Assembly: GCA_031431235.1 (NCBI GenBank)
Contig: JANPDA010000042.1
Location: 1 to 13,265 of the forward strand
Length of the DNA stretch: 13,265 nt
DNA from: JANNSW01 sp031431235
GTDB taxonomy: Bacteria; Pseudomonadota; Alphaproteobacteria; Rhizobiales; Hyphomicrobiaceae
Direction: 5' to 3'
The notes under the pieces are model-generated. The model saw only the letters and a list, made by a program, of their open reading frames with translations, was not told the origin of the DNA and did no database searches. A program made the position numbers and the translations under genes. Every line of letters begins with the position of its first letter. The first letter of the stretch is position 1. This document shows positions 1 through 6,886 of this stretch, in pieces.

Positions 1-48
1 GGCGGCGATGCCGCCGCCGATGATGAGAACGATCCGGCGTCCGTGCAC
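1..48 (-). CDS. coaBC: CoaBC N-terminus (partial)
   Basis: Only the first 16 codons are inside the window; the gene runs off the left edge. Read leftwards from a GTG at 48 they give VHGRRIVLIIGGGIAA. The stretch RIVLIIGGGIAA closely resembles the start of the flavoprotein (CoaC) domain of bifunctional phosphopantothenoylcysteine decarboxylase / phosphopantothenate-cysteine ligase, where it forms the first beta strand and the glycine-rich FMN-binding turn. That enzyme makes 4'-phosphopantetheine in coenzyme A synthesis. The GTG start is chosen because AGGA lies six bases upstream; a TTG two codons earlier is possible, and a stop at 91-93 closes the frame above it. It lies about 90 bases downstream of the YiiX-like gene on the same strand and may be co-transcribed with it. 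With so few residues, another flavoprotein or Rossmann protein cannot be excluded. Confidence 0.55.
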   Translation of the reverse strand, partial: MHGRRIVLIIGGGIAA

Positions 49-138
49 AGGCAATCCTCGCGATCCGGCCCGTTGCCGGCAATTCGCCCATCATAGCGGC
101 TCGGCGGCAAAGCGCTACCGGCCTGGGCGAGCCGGCGT

Positions 139-1047
139 TCACTCCTCGCCCCAACCGCCGGGATCCTCCCGCGAGCCCTTGGGCGCGCCGCTAGGACCGG
201 CAAAAGCCGAGGCTCCCTTCACCGGCTTGTCATGCACGATCCGGCCCTGCCCGATCGCGCCTTCGCTCGCTGGCGCCGCCGACCACGCGAGCGCGCGGTA
301 GTCGAACGCCTCCTCGATGCCGGGCTTGACGATCCGGAAATAGGGCGAGAGGTCGAAATCGCGCGGCGCATAGAGGCTGTGATGGCGGATGTGGACGATC
401 TCGCGCCGCGTGTAGACGGTCTCGCCGCGCCGCTTGATCGCCATCCGCTCGACCTTGGGCAACACCGGATAGCGCACCGATTGGAAAGCCTGGGCGATCA
501 GCGAGGAGCAGATCGCCCGTGTCGGCTCGCCCGAGCCCAGCGCCAGCATCCGCCGGCGCCAACGCACAGGCACCGGCGGCGTCGGCAGCAGGTATCGCGC
601 CAGATCCAAGATGTTACGCGTGTCGTACATATCCCCGACATGCGACCTTGCATAGGCGATGACCTTCTGCCCGTCCTCCTCCGTGAGGCCGACCGGCCGG
701 CAGATGCGCGTATTGTAGGTCTGGTACTTGGCGAGCGGCGCGGCGATCACGCCTTGGCCGAGATTGGCCTCGATCAGCACATTGCGCTCGCCGGATTCGG
801 CATCGGGATAGCTGAACACATCGCCGACGTAGAGCGTTGCGTGCGACCAGGTCGATTGGGTGAGGTACTTGATGACATTGGAGATATGCTGGTTGCCCTC
901 GATCAGCAGCACATCACAGGGCTGCAACGTCCGGCGCAGCGTGTCCGGGTCGGATGGCGTGAACGGCATGTAGCCGCTAGACACCTCCTGGAGTTGCCCG
1001 GCAATGTGGCGGCCGATGCGATCGAGCAGTGAATCGTAGAAGCTCAT
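139..1047 (-). CDS. YiiX/YebB-like permuted papain-fold (NlpC/P60-type) cysteine hydrolase
   Basis: A 302-residue protein of the YiiX/YebB-like, circularly permuted branch of the NlpC/P60 papain-fold superfamily. Members are thought to be amidases or peptidases acting on peptidoglycan, or on acyl or amide bonds; the substrate of this one is unknown. The permuted order is visible: QPCDVLLIEGNQHIS, then His69 in STWSHATLYVGD, Glu93 in VLIEANLGQG, and finally Cys180 in AICSSLIAQAF as likely nucleophile. I see no signal peptide or membrane span, so it is probably cytoplasmic. Ile-Arg-rich sequence and a low-complexity Gly/Ala/Pro tail follow residue 240. The ATG at 1047 has no obvious ribosome-binding site, but the next ATG would remove the conserved-looking N-terminal 26 residues. 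It is followed on the same strand by coaBC. Confidence 0.75.
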   Translation of the reverse strand: MSFYDSLLDRIGRHIAGQLQEVSSGYMPFTPSDPDTLRRTLQPCDVLLIEGNQHISNVIKYLTQSTWSHATLYVGDVFSYPDAESGERNVLIEANLGQGVIAAPLAKYQTYNTRICRPVGLTEEDGQKVIAYARSHVGDMYDTRNILDLARYLLPTPPVPVRWRRRMLALGSGEPTRAICSSLIAQAFQSVRYPVLPKVERMAIKRRGETVYTRREIVHIRHHSLYAPRDFDLSPYFRIVKPGIEEAFDYRALAWSAAPASEGAIGQGRIVHDKPVKGASAFAGPSGAPKGSREDPGGWGEE

Positions 1048-1153
1048 GGGCGGGGCGGACGCTCGTTGGGCGATGACGCAACCATCATAGCGCCATTGGC
1101 CTGCCTCCGCAGCCGTCTCACGACGAGTTCATTACCGCTTGCCCCAACAGGAA

Positions 1154-1168
1154 TTAGAATTATTCTAA
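1154..1168 (+). promoter_or_regulatory. Iron control element (Irr-type operator) of mbfA
   Basis: A perfect 15-bp inverted repeat, TTAGAA-TTA-TTCTAA, lies 37 bases upstream of the mbfA GTG. It matches the core of the iron control element bound by the haem-responsive regulator Irr in rhizobia (consensus from memory: TTTAGAA-N3-TTCTAAA); the outermost bases differ (A at 1153, C at 1169). Its right half overlaps TATTCT (1161-1166), which sits 16 bases from TTGCCC (1139-1144) and could be the -10 box. Irr bound here would block that promoter. The inferred logic is repression of iron storage/export under iron limitation, as reported for mbfA in Bradyrhizobium and Agrobacterium. Confidence 0.75.
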
Positions 1169-1205
1169 CCCCGACCGCACAGCCCGCACGAAAGGGGCAT
1201 CTCGC

Positions 1206-2162
1206 GTGAAGAGCTTTTCCGAACTGTCCGAGCAGGAAATCCTGGCGCTCGCCATCAGCCTCGAGGAGGAGCACGCCCGCATCTACGCGGATTATGCCGA
1301 CGGCCTGAAAGAGAGCTTTCCGGCCTCGACCAAGGTTTTCATCGACATGGCCGAGGAGGAGAACGAGCACCGCCGCTGGCTGATCGACCTGCACCGCAAG
1401 AAGTTCGGCGAGCACATTCCCCTGGTGCGCCGCCAGGACGTGAAGGGCTTCGTCAAGCTCAACCCGCTCTGGATGGTGCGCCCGCTCGGCCTCGAAACCG
1501 TCCGCAAGCAGGCCGAGGCGATCGAGTACGAGACACGCAAGTTCTACGAGAAGGCGCTGGAGCGCACGACCGACGCGAGCATGCGGAAGCTGCTCGGCGA
1601 TCTCGCTGCCGCCGAGCGCGAGCACGAGAGCCTCGCCGAGAAGCTCTCCTCCGAGCACCTGACGCGGGACGCCCGCGACGAGGAGGAGGCGATCCGCAAG
1701 CGCATGTTCGTGCTGCAGATCGTGCAGCCGGGCCTCGCTGGCCTGATGGACGGCTCGGTCTCCACGCTCGCGCCGCTGTTCGCGGCGGCTTTTGCGACCC
1801 ACGATCCCTGGCAGACGTTCCTGGTCGGCATGGCGGCCTCGGTCGGCGCCGGCGTCTCGATGGGATTTGCCGAGGCGATGTCGGACGACGGCTCGCTCAC
1901 CGGCCGCGGCCATCCCTGGCTGCGTGGCGGCGTCACCGGAATGATGACCATGCTCGGCGGCATCGGCCACACGCTGCCCTACCTGATCCCTGATTTCTGG
2001 ACCGCCACCGGCATTGCGGCCGCCGTCGTGCTGATCGAGCTGTGGGCGATCGCCTGGATCCGCTCCCGCTACATGGACACCCGCTTCCTGCAAGCCGCCT
2101 TCGAGGTGGTGCTGGGCGGCCTGATCGTATTCGCGGCGGGGATATTGATCGGGAGTGCTTAG
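1206..2162 (+). CDS. mbfA: Membrane-bound ferritin MbfA (ferritin-VIT1 fusion iron exporter)
   Basis: A 318-residue fusion of an N-terminal ferritin-like (erythrin) diiron domain to a C-terminal VIT1/CCC1-type membrane domain. MbfA proteins sit in the inner membrane and export iron, protecting against iron and peroxide stress. The four-helix ligand pattern is complete and symmetrical: Glu20 with Tyr27, Glu52-x-x-His55, Glu107 with Tyr114, and Glu137-x-x-His140. The VIT part starts near residue 165; GLMDGSVSTL (179-188) carries the conserved acidic residue, and hydrophobic spans continue to the C-terminus. The start is GTG at 1206, with AAAGGGG eight bases upstream. It is a single-gene unit, preceded by an Irr-type operator and followed by a palindromic repeat that may end transcription. 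Full length for the family and no lesions seen. Confidence 0.93.
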   Translation: MKSFSELSEQEILALAISLEEEHARIYADYADGLKESFPASTKVFIDMAEEENEHRRWLIDLHRKKFGEHIPLVRRQDVKGFVKLNPLWMVRPLGLETVRKQAEAIEYETRKFYEKALERTTDASMRKLLGDLAAAEREHESLAEKLSSEHLTRDARDEEEAIRKRMFVLQIVQPGLAGLMDGSVSTLAPLFAAAFATHDPWQTFLVGMAASVGAGVSMGFAEAMSDDGSLTGRGHPWLRGGVTGMMTMLGGIGHTLPYLIPDFWTATGIAAAVVLIELWAIAWIRSRYMDTRFLQAAFEVVLGGLIVFAAGILIGSA

Positions 2163-2178
2163 GGAGGGCTCGTGGCTC

Positions 2179-2269
2179 GTAGGGCGGAACAGCGAAGCGT
2201 GTTCCGCCGCCGACAGGCGATGAGACCGTGGCGGCGGATTACGGCGCATCCGCGCCTAATCCGCCCTAC
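2179..2269. repeat. 91-bp palindromic repeat, TAGGGCGGA type
   Basis: The ends form a perfect 10-bp inverted repeat: GTAGGGCGGA at 2179-2188 and TCCGCCCTAC at 2260-2269. Inside are two further hairpins. GGCGGAAC (2183-2190) pairs with GTTCCGCC (2201-2208). GGCGGATTA (2233-2241) pairs with TAATCCGCC (2257-2265), extended by GGCGC/GCGCC around a four-base ATCC loop with one bulged C. Such elements are dispersed in many copies in Bradyrhizobium-type genomes (general knowledge; copy number here not checked). It fills the gap between the converging mbfA and porin genes, so it may serve as a bidirectional terminator or mRNA 3' stabiliser. Confidence 0.8.
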
Positions 2270-2292
2270 ACGAAGCCGTCTTCGAGGCCGCA

Positions 2293-3012
2293 TCAGAACC
2301 TGTACTTGACGCCCGCAAACAACAGATGGCTGTTCAGATCGACCGTGTTGCCGGTGCCGTCGACCGAAATGAGATCGACACCCTCGACGGCCAGATAGCG
2401 GTAGCCGAGCTCGAGGGAAGCCTGGTCGGTCATGGCGATGTCGGCGCCCGCCGTCAGGTGCCAGGCGAACGCGTTGGCGCTGTCCTCCATGAAGGTGCCG
2501 GCGCCTTTGACGCCGTGGTCCTCGAGATCGACATTGGCAAGGCCGATACCGGCGCCGACGAAGGGGGTGATGCCCGACGAGAACGGCAGATCGTAGTAGA
2601 GCGAGGCAAAGCCCGCGAGCACGGACGTATCCCCGGTCGCGCCTGCGCCGTTGAAGGTCTTTCCACCGAGGCGCTGGGTATCGATATCGGCCTGGAGATA
2701 GGCGAGCTCGGCTTCGGCCCGGAAGCCTGGTCCGCCACCGTTGAAATCATAGCCGACCATGCCACCGAAAAAGTAGCCGGTGTCGTAGCTGTTGTCGACG
2801 TTGCCACCGAGCGCATCGTAGTTGGTGTCGCCGAGCCAGGACGCGCCGCCCCGGACGCCCACGTACCAGGGCCGCAGATAGGCCTGCGGCAGCGGAATGG
2901 CCTGATCCTCGAACACCGGATCGCCGCCGAGATCGGCCGCTCGAGCTGCGACGGCTGCACACGACGCCGCGGTCCCGACCGCTGCAACGAGCAGAAACTT
3001 GAAAGCACGCAT
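2293..3012 (-). CDS. Outer-membrane beta-barrel protein (Omp25/RopB-like)
   Basis: A 239-residue outer-membrane protein of the alphaproteobacterial Omp25/Omp31/RopB type. The start is the ATG at 3012, preceded by a GGGGGAGG ribosome-binding site; a longer frame to 3081 lacks support. Residues 1-27 are a signal peptide (MRAFKFLLVAAVGTAA onwards, ending in AARA before ADLGG). The rest alternates aromatic and polar residues as in an eight-stranded barrel (YVGVRGGASWLG, GYFFGGMVGYDF, FRAEAELAYLQ, SLELGYRYL). It ends LLFAGVKYRF, with the C-terminal Phe recognised by the BAM complex. Such proteins are abundant structural porin-like proteins of the envelope; a specific transport role cannot be read from sequence. 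It is transcribed alone, towards the palindromic repeat at 2179-2269. Confidence 0.88.
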   Translation of the reverse strand: MRAFKFLLVAAVGTAASCAAVAARAADLGGDPVFEDQAIPLPQAYLRPWYVGVRGGASWLGDTNYDALGGNVDNSYDTGYFFGGMVGYDFNGGGPGFRAEAELAYLQADIDTQRLGGKTFNGAGATGDTSVLAGFASLYYDLPFSSGITPFVGAGIGLANVDLEDHGVKGAGTFMEDSANAFAWHLTAGADIAMTDQASLELGYRYLAVEGVDLISVDGTGNTVDLNSHLLFAGVKYRF

Positions 3013-3245
3013 CAGCGCCTCCCCCTGACTGGACTGACTGCCGAGCACCCGGCTGATCGAGGAAACAGACCCCGTGGGCAACCGAAGGCCCGCTTGCGAA
3101 GCTGACTACCGCCGCTGGAATACGGCAAACATGTGTCGATCGGGTTACGGTTTATTGCATTTAGATCAAATTGTTATGCCCATGAAGTGGAGAAGCCCGA
3201 CAGTGCTCGTTCCCTTCATTGCGCCACTGAGCTACACGATCGGAC

Positions 3246-4094
3246 ATGACCACGACCCGCAATCCCGAGCAGCGCTCGATCCTGATCACCGGCTGCTCCT
3301 CGGGCATCGGCCTTGCCTCCGCGCGACTGATGCGCAAGCGCGGCTGGCGGGTGCTGGCGACGGCGCGGCGGCCCGAGGATCTCGCCATGCTCGAGCGCGA
3401 GGGGCTGGAAGCGCTGCCGCTCGAGCTGATGGATGGGGCCTCCGTCGCCGCCTGCGCCGAGGCCGCGCTCGCGCGCACCGACGGCAAGCTCTTCGCCCTC
3501 TTCAACAATGCCGCCTATGGCCAGCCGGGCGCAGTCGAGGACCTGACGCTCGACGTGCTCAGAGCCCAGTTCGAGGTGAACCTGTTTTCCTGGCACGACC
3601 TGACGCGCCGCATCCTGCCCGCGATGCGCGCCAATGGTGAAGGCCGCATCGTCCAGTGCTCCTCCGTCCTCGGCTTCATCTCGCCACCCTGGCGCGGCGC
3701 CTACAATGCCTCCAAGCACGCGCTCGAAGCGCTGACCGACGCCATGCGCCACGAGCTGGCGATCGTCGCGCCCGGCATCCGCATCTCGATCATCGAGCCG
3801 GGACCGATCGACACGCGCTTCCTCGAGCACGCCATCGACGCCTTGAAGCGCAACGTGGCGATCGCGGGCTCGACCTACCGCAAGGAGTACGAGGCGAGGC
3901 TTGCCGGCATGCTGGCGGGCGGCAAGCAGACCTGGAAGCTGCCACCGCAGGCCGTGGCCGAAAAGCTGCGGCACGCGGTCGAGAGCACTCGACCCAAGCA
4001 ACGCTATTACGTGACGGTGCCGACCTACCTCGCCGCCATGGGAAAACGTTTCCTGCCGCGCCCGATCTCGGACGCCCTGATCGCTCGCTCGTGA
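3246..4094 (+). CDS. Classical short-chain dehydrogenase/reductase (SDR)
   Basis: A 282-residue NAD(P)-dependent oxidoreductase with a Rossmann fold. Cofactor motif TGCSSGIG is at residues 15-22; Arg41-Arg42 after the second strand suggest NADP(H) preference (inference). NNAA is at 87-90. The catalytic set is Asn112, Ser140, Tyr153 and Lys157 in YNASK, with EPGPIDT after the sixth strand. The C-terminal region (about 190-282) is longer and helical, as in SDRs acting on bulky lipid or steroid-like substrates, but the substrate is not predictable. The ATG at 3246 has only a weak ribosome-binding site; no better in-frame start precedes the glycine motif. It is divergent from the porin gene across about 230 bases and lies 101 bases before the HIG1-like gene. 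Confidence 0.88.
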   Translation: MTTTRNPEQRSILITGCSSGIGLASARLMRKRGWRVLATARRPEDLAMLEREGLEALPLELMDGASVAACAEAALARTDGKLFALFNNAAYGQPGAVEDLTLDVLRAQFEVNLFSWHDLTRRILPAMRANGEGRIVQCSSVLGFISPPWRGAYNASKHALEALTDAMRHELAIVAPGIRISIIEPGPIDTRFLEHAIDALKRNVAIAGSTYRKEYEARLAGMLAGGKQTWKLPPQAVAEKLRHAVESTRPKQRYYVTVPTYLAAMGKRFLPRPISDALIARS

Positions 4095-4195
4095 TCGCAA
4101 GGTCCCATTTTTGCCGAAGGAAAAGGGGGACGCACCGCTGACAACCGTGCATACTCGAGCATTCCTGGAACCATGTGGGCTCGCCGGAGCGATCA

Positions 4196-4396
4196 ATGCA
4201 GGTCTTCGCCAACTCACTGACCTATGTTGCCGTCGGCGCGGTCGCGATCGTGCTCGTGCTCGGCCTCGTCAACATGTCGCGCGCCGGCAGCCCCAACCTG
4301 AGCCAGAAGCTGATGCGCTGGCGCGTCGGGCTGCAGTTCCTGGCGATCATCGTCATCATGACGGCGCTCTACCTGTCCTCGCGCCCGCCCACTTGA
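4196..4396 (+). CDS. HIG1-domain twin transmembrane protein
   Basis: A 66-residue protein with two membrane helices, about residues 8-25 (TYVAVGAVAIVLVLGLVN) and 42-60 (GLQFLAIIVIMTALYLSS), joined by a short basic loop. The loop and second-helix start, QKLMRWRVGLQ, resembles the conserved core of the HIG1 hypoxia-induced domain family. In bacteria these are small inner-membrane proteins; some relatives associate with cytochrome oxidase. A function here is not shown. The ATG at 4196 is chosen over an in-frame GTG at 4175 because GGAG lies six bases upstream of the ATG. It is on the same strand as the SDR before it and PagL after it, but a 251-base gap with a palindromic repeat follows. Confidence 0.75.
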   Translation: MQVFANSLTYVAVGAVAIVLVLGLVNMSRAGSPNLSQKLMRWRVGLQFLAIIVIMTALYLSSRPPT

Positions 4397-4441
4397 GCGA
4401 GCCTGCCAGCTTGGACTTGGGCTTCCTTGCCCATGTAGCCC

Positions 4442-4525
4442 CACAGCCGTCGTCCCGGCTCGTGTGCCGGGGCTGTGCTGGTGTGCCGACGGCCGTGAGA
4501 GGCCGGCACGCGTACGGGATGACGG
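4442..4525. repeat. Palindromic repeat upstream of pagL
   Basis: CCGTCGTCCCG (4447-4457) pairs with CGGGATGACGG (4515-4525), leaving one G-T wobble. Nested hairpins are CACAGCC (4442-4448) with GGCTGTG (4471-4477), CCCGGC (4454-4459) with GCCGGG (4466-4471), and a GTGCC/GGCAC pair at about 4482-4509. The CGGGATGAC ends resemble dispersed intergenic repeats of alphaproteobacteria. It lies in the 251-base gap between the HIG1-like gene and pagL and could act as a terminator for the first. No other coding sign was seen in that gap. Confidence 0.5.
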
Positions 4526-4647
4526 GTGTGGGGGTTGGGGGCAATGGAATTCCCGTTTACCTTTCCTTACCCGTTCGTCCGCCATTGATGTCGGCACTCT
4601 GGCGCACTCTCGTTCCCTGGTGGCGCAGGCAAGCGGCAGGGCTGGCC

Positions 4648-5217
4648 ATGGGACTGGAATCGCAAACGCTCCGCCTCGTCGCGCTGCCGTTGGCGGTCTT
4701 GCTGGCAATCGCAGGCCCGCCGAGCGCTCGAGCCGGCAGCTCCGGCTTCCTCTCCGAGCTGCGGCTCGCCATCCTCGATCACAATCTGGAGCCGGGCGGC
4801 AGCGAAAGCGGGCTCGACCTCGGGGCCGAGATCCTGCTGGCCCCGCTCGCCCGGCCCGCTGGCGCCGGCGCATTCGATATCCTGCTATCCCCGCGCCCGC
4901 ATCTGGGTGCCAATCTCAGTCTGGAGGGCGAGACCAGCCGGCTCTATCTAGGCCTCACCTGGCAGGTTCCGCTCGGCACGGCGTACTTCCTCGAGGCGAG
5001 CTTTGGCGGCGCCTGGCACGACGGCCCGCTGGATGAGCCCGGCATCGCCTCCTATGGCTGCGAGCTGAGCTTTCGCGAGAGCGCCGCACTCGGCGTCCGG
5101 ATATCCGAGCGGCTCAATCTGGTTGCTGGCGTCGAGCACATGTCCAATGCCGACCTGTGCGGGCGGAACCGAGGCTTGACCAGCGGCGGCGTGCGACTAG
5201 GGTACGCATTCGATTGA
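4648..5217 (+). CDS. pagL: PagL-like lipid A deacylase / acyloxyacyl hydrolase
   Basis: A 189-residue outer-membrane enzyme of the PagL family, which removes the 3-O acyl chain of lipid A at the cell surface and so alters immune recognition and membrane packing. A signal peptide covers residues 1-29 (LVALPLAVLLAIAG core, cut after SARA). The remainder looks like an eight-stranded barrel ending GVRLGYAFD. The family signature is GVEHMSNADL with His164, Ser166 and Asn167, followed by Asn174 and Gly176. At the position of the catalytic Glu of Pseudomonas PagL (14 after the His) there is Thr178. Cys138 and Cys171 could form a disulfide. The ATG at 4648 is chosen for AGGG six bases upstream and a clean signal peptide; ATG 4588 would add 20 residues. 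The adenosyltransferase starts 27 bases after its stop. Confidence 0.75.
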   Translation: MGLESQTLRLVALPLAVLLAIAGPPSARAGSSGFLSELRLAILDHNLEPGGSESGLDLGAEILLAPLARPAGAGAFDILLSPRPHLGANLSLEGETSRLYLGLTWQVPLGTAYFLEASFGGAWHDGPLDEPGIASYGCELSFRESAALGVRISERLNLVAGVEHMSNADLCGRNRGLTSGGVRLGYAFD

Positions 5218-5244
5218 GAGCAACGCAGCTGAGCGCAGGTCACG

Positions 5245-5826
5245 ATGGTCGTCTTGAACCGCATCTACACCCGGACCGGCGACAAGGGTGATACCGCGCT
5301 CGGCACCGGCGAGCGCGTGCCCAAATATGCCCGCCGGATCGAGGCCTACGGCACCGTCGACGAGGCCAACGCCCAGATCGGCGTGGCGCGGCTCCTGCTC
5401 GGCAATGAGCAACCGCGCGTCGCCGAGATCCTGCTCGCCGTGCAGAATGATCTGTTCGATCTGGGTGCCGACCTGTGCACGCCCGATCGCGGGCAGCAGC
5501 TCGATTGGGAGCCGTTGCGGATCATCGACGCCCAAGTCGACCGGCTCGAAGGCAATATCGACGAGCTCAACGCCGAGCTTGCGCCGCTGCGCTCCTTCGT
5601 GCTGCCGGGAGGCACCATGGCCGCCGCGCAGCTCCACGTCGCCCGCACCGTCACGCGCCGCGCCGAGCGCCTGATCGTGGCGCTTGCCGCCGAGCCGGGC
5701 GAAAACGTGAGCGCAGCCGGAATCAAGTACGTGAACCGGCTCTCCGACCTGCTCTTCGTGATGAGCCGCTTCGTCAACGGCAAGGGCAGCCTCGACCAAC
5801 TCTGGGTGCCGGGTCAGAATCGCTGA
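5245..5826 (+). CDS. pduO: PduO-type cob(I)alamin adenosyltransferase
   Basis: A 193-residue ATP:corrinoid adenosyltransferase. It transfers the 5'-deoxyadenosyl group of ATP to cob(I)alamin to make adenosylcobalamin, the cofactor of methylmalonyl-CoA mutase and other radical enzymes. It belongs to the PduO/MMAB family, unrelated in fold to CobA/CobO. Visible family motifs are the N-terminal ATP-binding TRTGDKGDTALGTGERVPK (about 9-27), YGTVDEANAQIG (about 35-46), FVLPGGT, the basic ARTVTRRAER and YVNRLSDLLFVMSR near the C-terminus. Length is normal for a single-domain trimeric enzyme. The ATG at 5245 has a weak AGG five bases upstream. It may be co-transcribed with pagL (27-base gap) and with the rhomboid gene 80 bases downstream. 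In related genomes an adenosyltransferase near etfBA is, from memory, usual. Confidence 0.92.
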   Translation: MVVLNRIYTRTGDKGDTALGTGERVPKYARRIEAYGTVDEANAQIGVARLLLGNEQPRVAEILLAVQNDLFDLGADLCTPDRGQQLDWEPLRIIDAQVDRLEGNIDELNAELAPLRSFVLPGGTMAAAQLHVARTVTRRAERLIVALAAEPGENVSAAGIKYVNRLSDLLFVMSRFVNGKGSLDQLWVPGQNR

Positions 5827-5906
5827 ATTGCGTTCGGATATTCCCTTGCCGCATTCCATGCGTCATTATCGCATCGGCGATCCAACTCGAGCCCGAGGCA
5901 CCGACC

Positions 5907-6653
5907 ATGTTCGTTCCCGTCTACGATGAGAATCCGATCCGAACGATCAAGCTCCAATATGTGACGCTCGGTCTCATCCTGATCAACGCCGCGGTCTTCT
6001 TCCTGTTCCAGCTGCGCGACGTGATGAACGTCGACCCGTGCGGGGCGCTCGCCTTCGCCAAGAACTTCGGGATCGTCCCGACCGAGCTGCGTGGCACGCA
6101 GGTGGTGATCACCGAGTGTCCCAATGGTGCGGCCTCCGCGCTTCCGTTTCCCGAGCCGCTGACGTTGCTCTCCTACATGTTCCTGCATGGCGACATCTGG
6201 CATCTGCTCGGCAACATGGTGTTCCTCTGGGTGTTCGGCGACAATGTCGAGGATGCGATGGGGCATGTGCGATTCCTCGTGTTCTTCATACTCTGCGGCC
6301 TCGCTGGCGGACTCCTGCACTCGGTCGTCTTCCTGGACAGCCCCTTGCCGTTGATCGGCGCGAGTGCTGCCGTTGCCGGTGTGATCGCCGCCTACCTGAT
6401 GTTGCATCCGCGCGTGAGCGTCTGGGTGCTCGCCTTCCGCGTGATTCCGCTGAAGCTGAGCGCGGCGCTGGTGCTCGGTCTGTGGATCATCATGAATGTG
6501 GTTGCGGCCTTCTTCCCAACCAATGACGAGCTGCAGCAGGTGGCGTGGTTCGCCCATATCGGTGGGATGGTGGCGGGCGCGATCCTGGTGGTGCTGCTGC
6601 GCAGGCCGGGCGTGCCGCTGTTTGGCAATGTGTCGACACCCGCCAAAACCTGA
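5907..6653 (+). CDS. Rhomboid-family intramembrane serine protease
   Basis: A 248-residue inner-membrane protein with about six hydrophobic helices. The catalytic dyad is present: Ser153 in LIGASAAVAG and His217 in AHIGGMVAG. The family HxxxN motif in the second helix is seen as WHLLGNMVFLWVFGDNVED (His99, Asn103), which helps form the oxyanion hole. Rhomboids cut single-span membrane proteins within the bilayer; the substrate is unknown. After the catalytic Ser it has Ala rather than the usual Gly of GxSG. A long loop between helices 1 and 2 holds Cys45 and Cys71, a possible periplasmic disulfide. The start is ATG 5907, because upstream sequence in this frame overlaps the adenosyltransferase gene and has no rhomboid character. 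The stop is followed by a 233-base gap before etfB. Confidence 0.9.
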   Translation: MFVPVYDENPIRTIKLQYVTLGLILINAAVFFLFQLRDVMNVDPCGALAFAKNFGIVPTELRGTQVVITECPNGAASALPFPEPLTLLSYMFLHGDIWHLLGNMVFLWVFGDNVEDAMGHVRFLVFFILCGLAGGLLHSVVFLDSPLPLIGASAAVAGVIAAYLMLHPRVSVWVLAFRVIPLKLSAALVLGLWIIMNVVAAFFPTNDELQQVAWFAHIGGMVAGAILVVLLRRPGVPLFGNVSTPAKT

Positions 6654-6709
6654 CGGCTGGTTGCCGGCATCGCGAAGCCATGTCGCAGAGCAGCAACAAT
6701 GAGCGGCCA

Positions 6710-6738
6710 TTGACTCACTCCGAGGCCGGAACTAGGGT
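6710..6738 (+). promoter_or_regulatory. Possible sigma-70 promoter of etfB-etfA-hbd
   Basis: TTGACT (6710-6715) and TAGGGT (6733-6738) are separated by 17 bases, the optimal spacing. They lie in the 233-base gap between the rhomboid stop and etfB, about 150 bases before the etfB start. The -35 box is five of six to consensus; the -10 is weaker. This suggests etfB-etfA-hbd has its own promoter and a long leader. No operator palindrome was recognised in the leader. Confidence 0.4.
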
Positions 6739-6886
6739 TTCTGACGTGATTTCGCAGTTGCGAGAAGACCGGTCGAAGCCGTGATCGGTGCGAGCCTGTC
6801 ACCAGTGAGCCAATCTTCAGAATGTGGGAGCATGGGAGGCGCAGACCCGGCAAGGGTCGCGCTCAGCGAACGGAGCTAGGCAGCCG

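Noticed and set aside
1044..2249. Long 401-codon minus-strand frame opposite mbfA
   Set aside because: It mirrors the codon periodicity of mbfA; its sequence is low-complexity Arg/Ala/His/Glu typical of antisense frames in GC-rich DNA.
3155..3169. Possible FixK/FNR box TTGCATTTAGATCAA upstream of the SDR gene
   Set aside because: The two half-sites TTG and CAA span 15 bases; the FixK/FNR box needs 14 (TTG-N8-CAA). The left half TTGCA also departs from TTGAT. Only the right half is good.
4111..4647. N-terminal extension of pagL back to 4111
   Set aside because: It would overlap the HIG1-like gene in another frame, lacks a ribosome-binding site at its start, and would bury the signal peptide.
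6680..6784. 34-codon frame MSQSSNNERPLTHSEAGTRV onward in the etfB leader
   Set aside because: No ribosome-binding site, no recognisable family, and it overlaps the likely etfB promoter.
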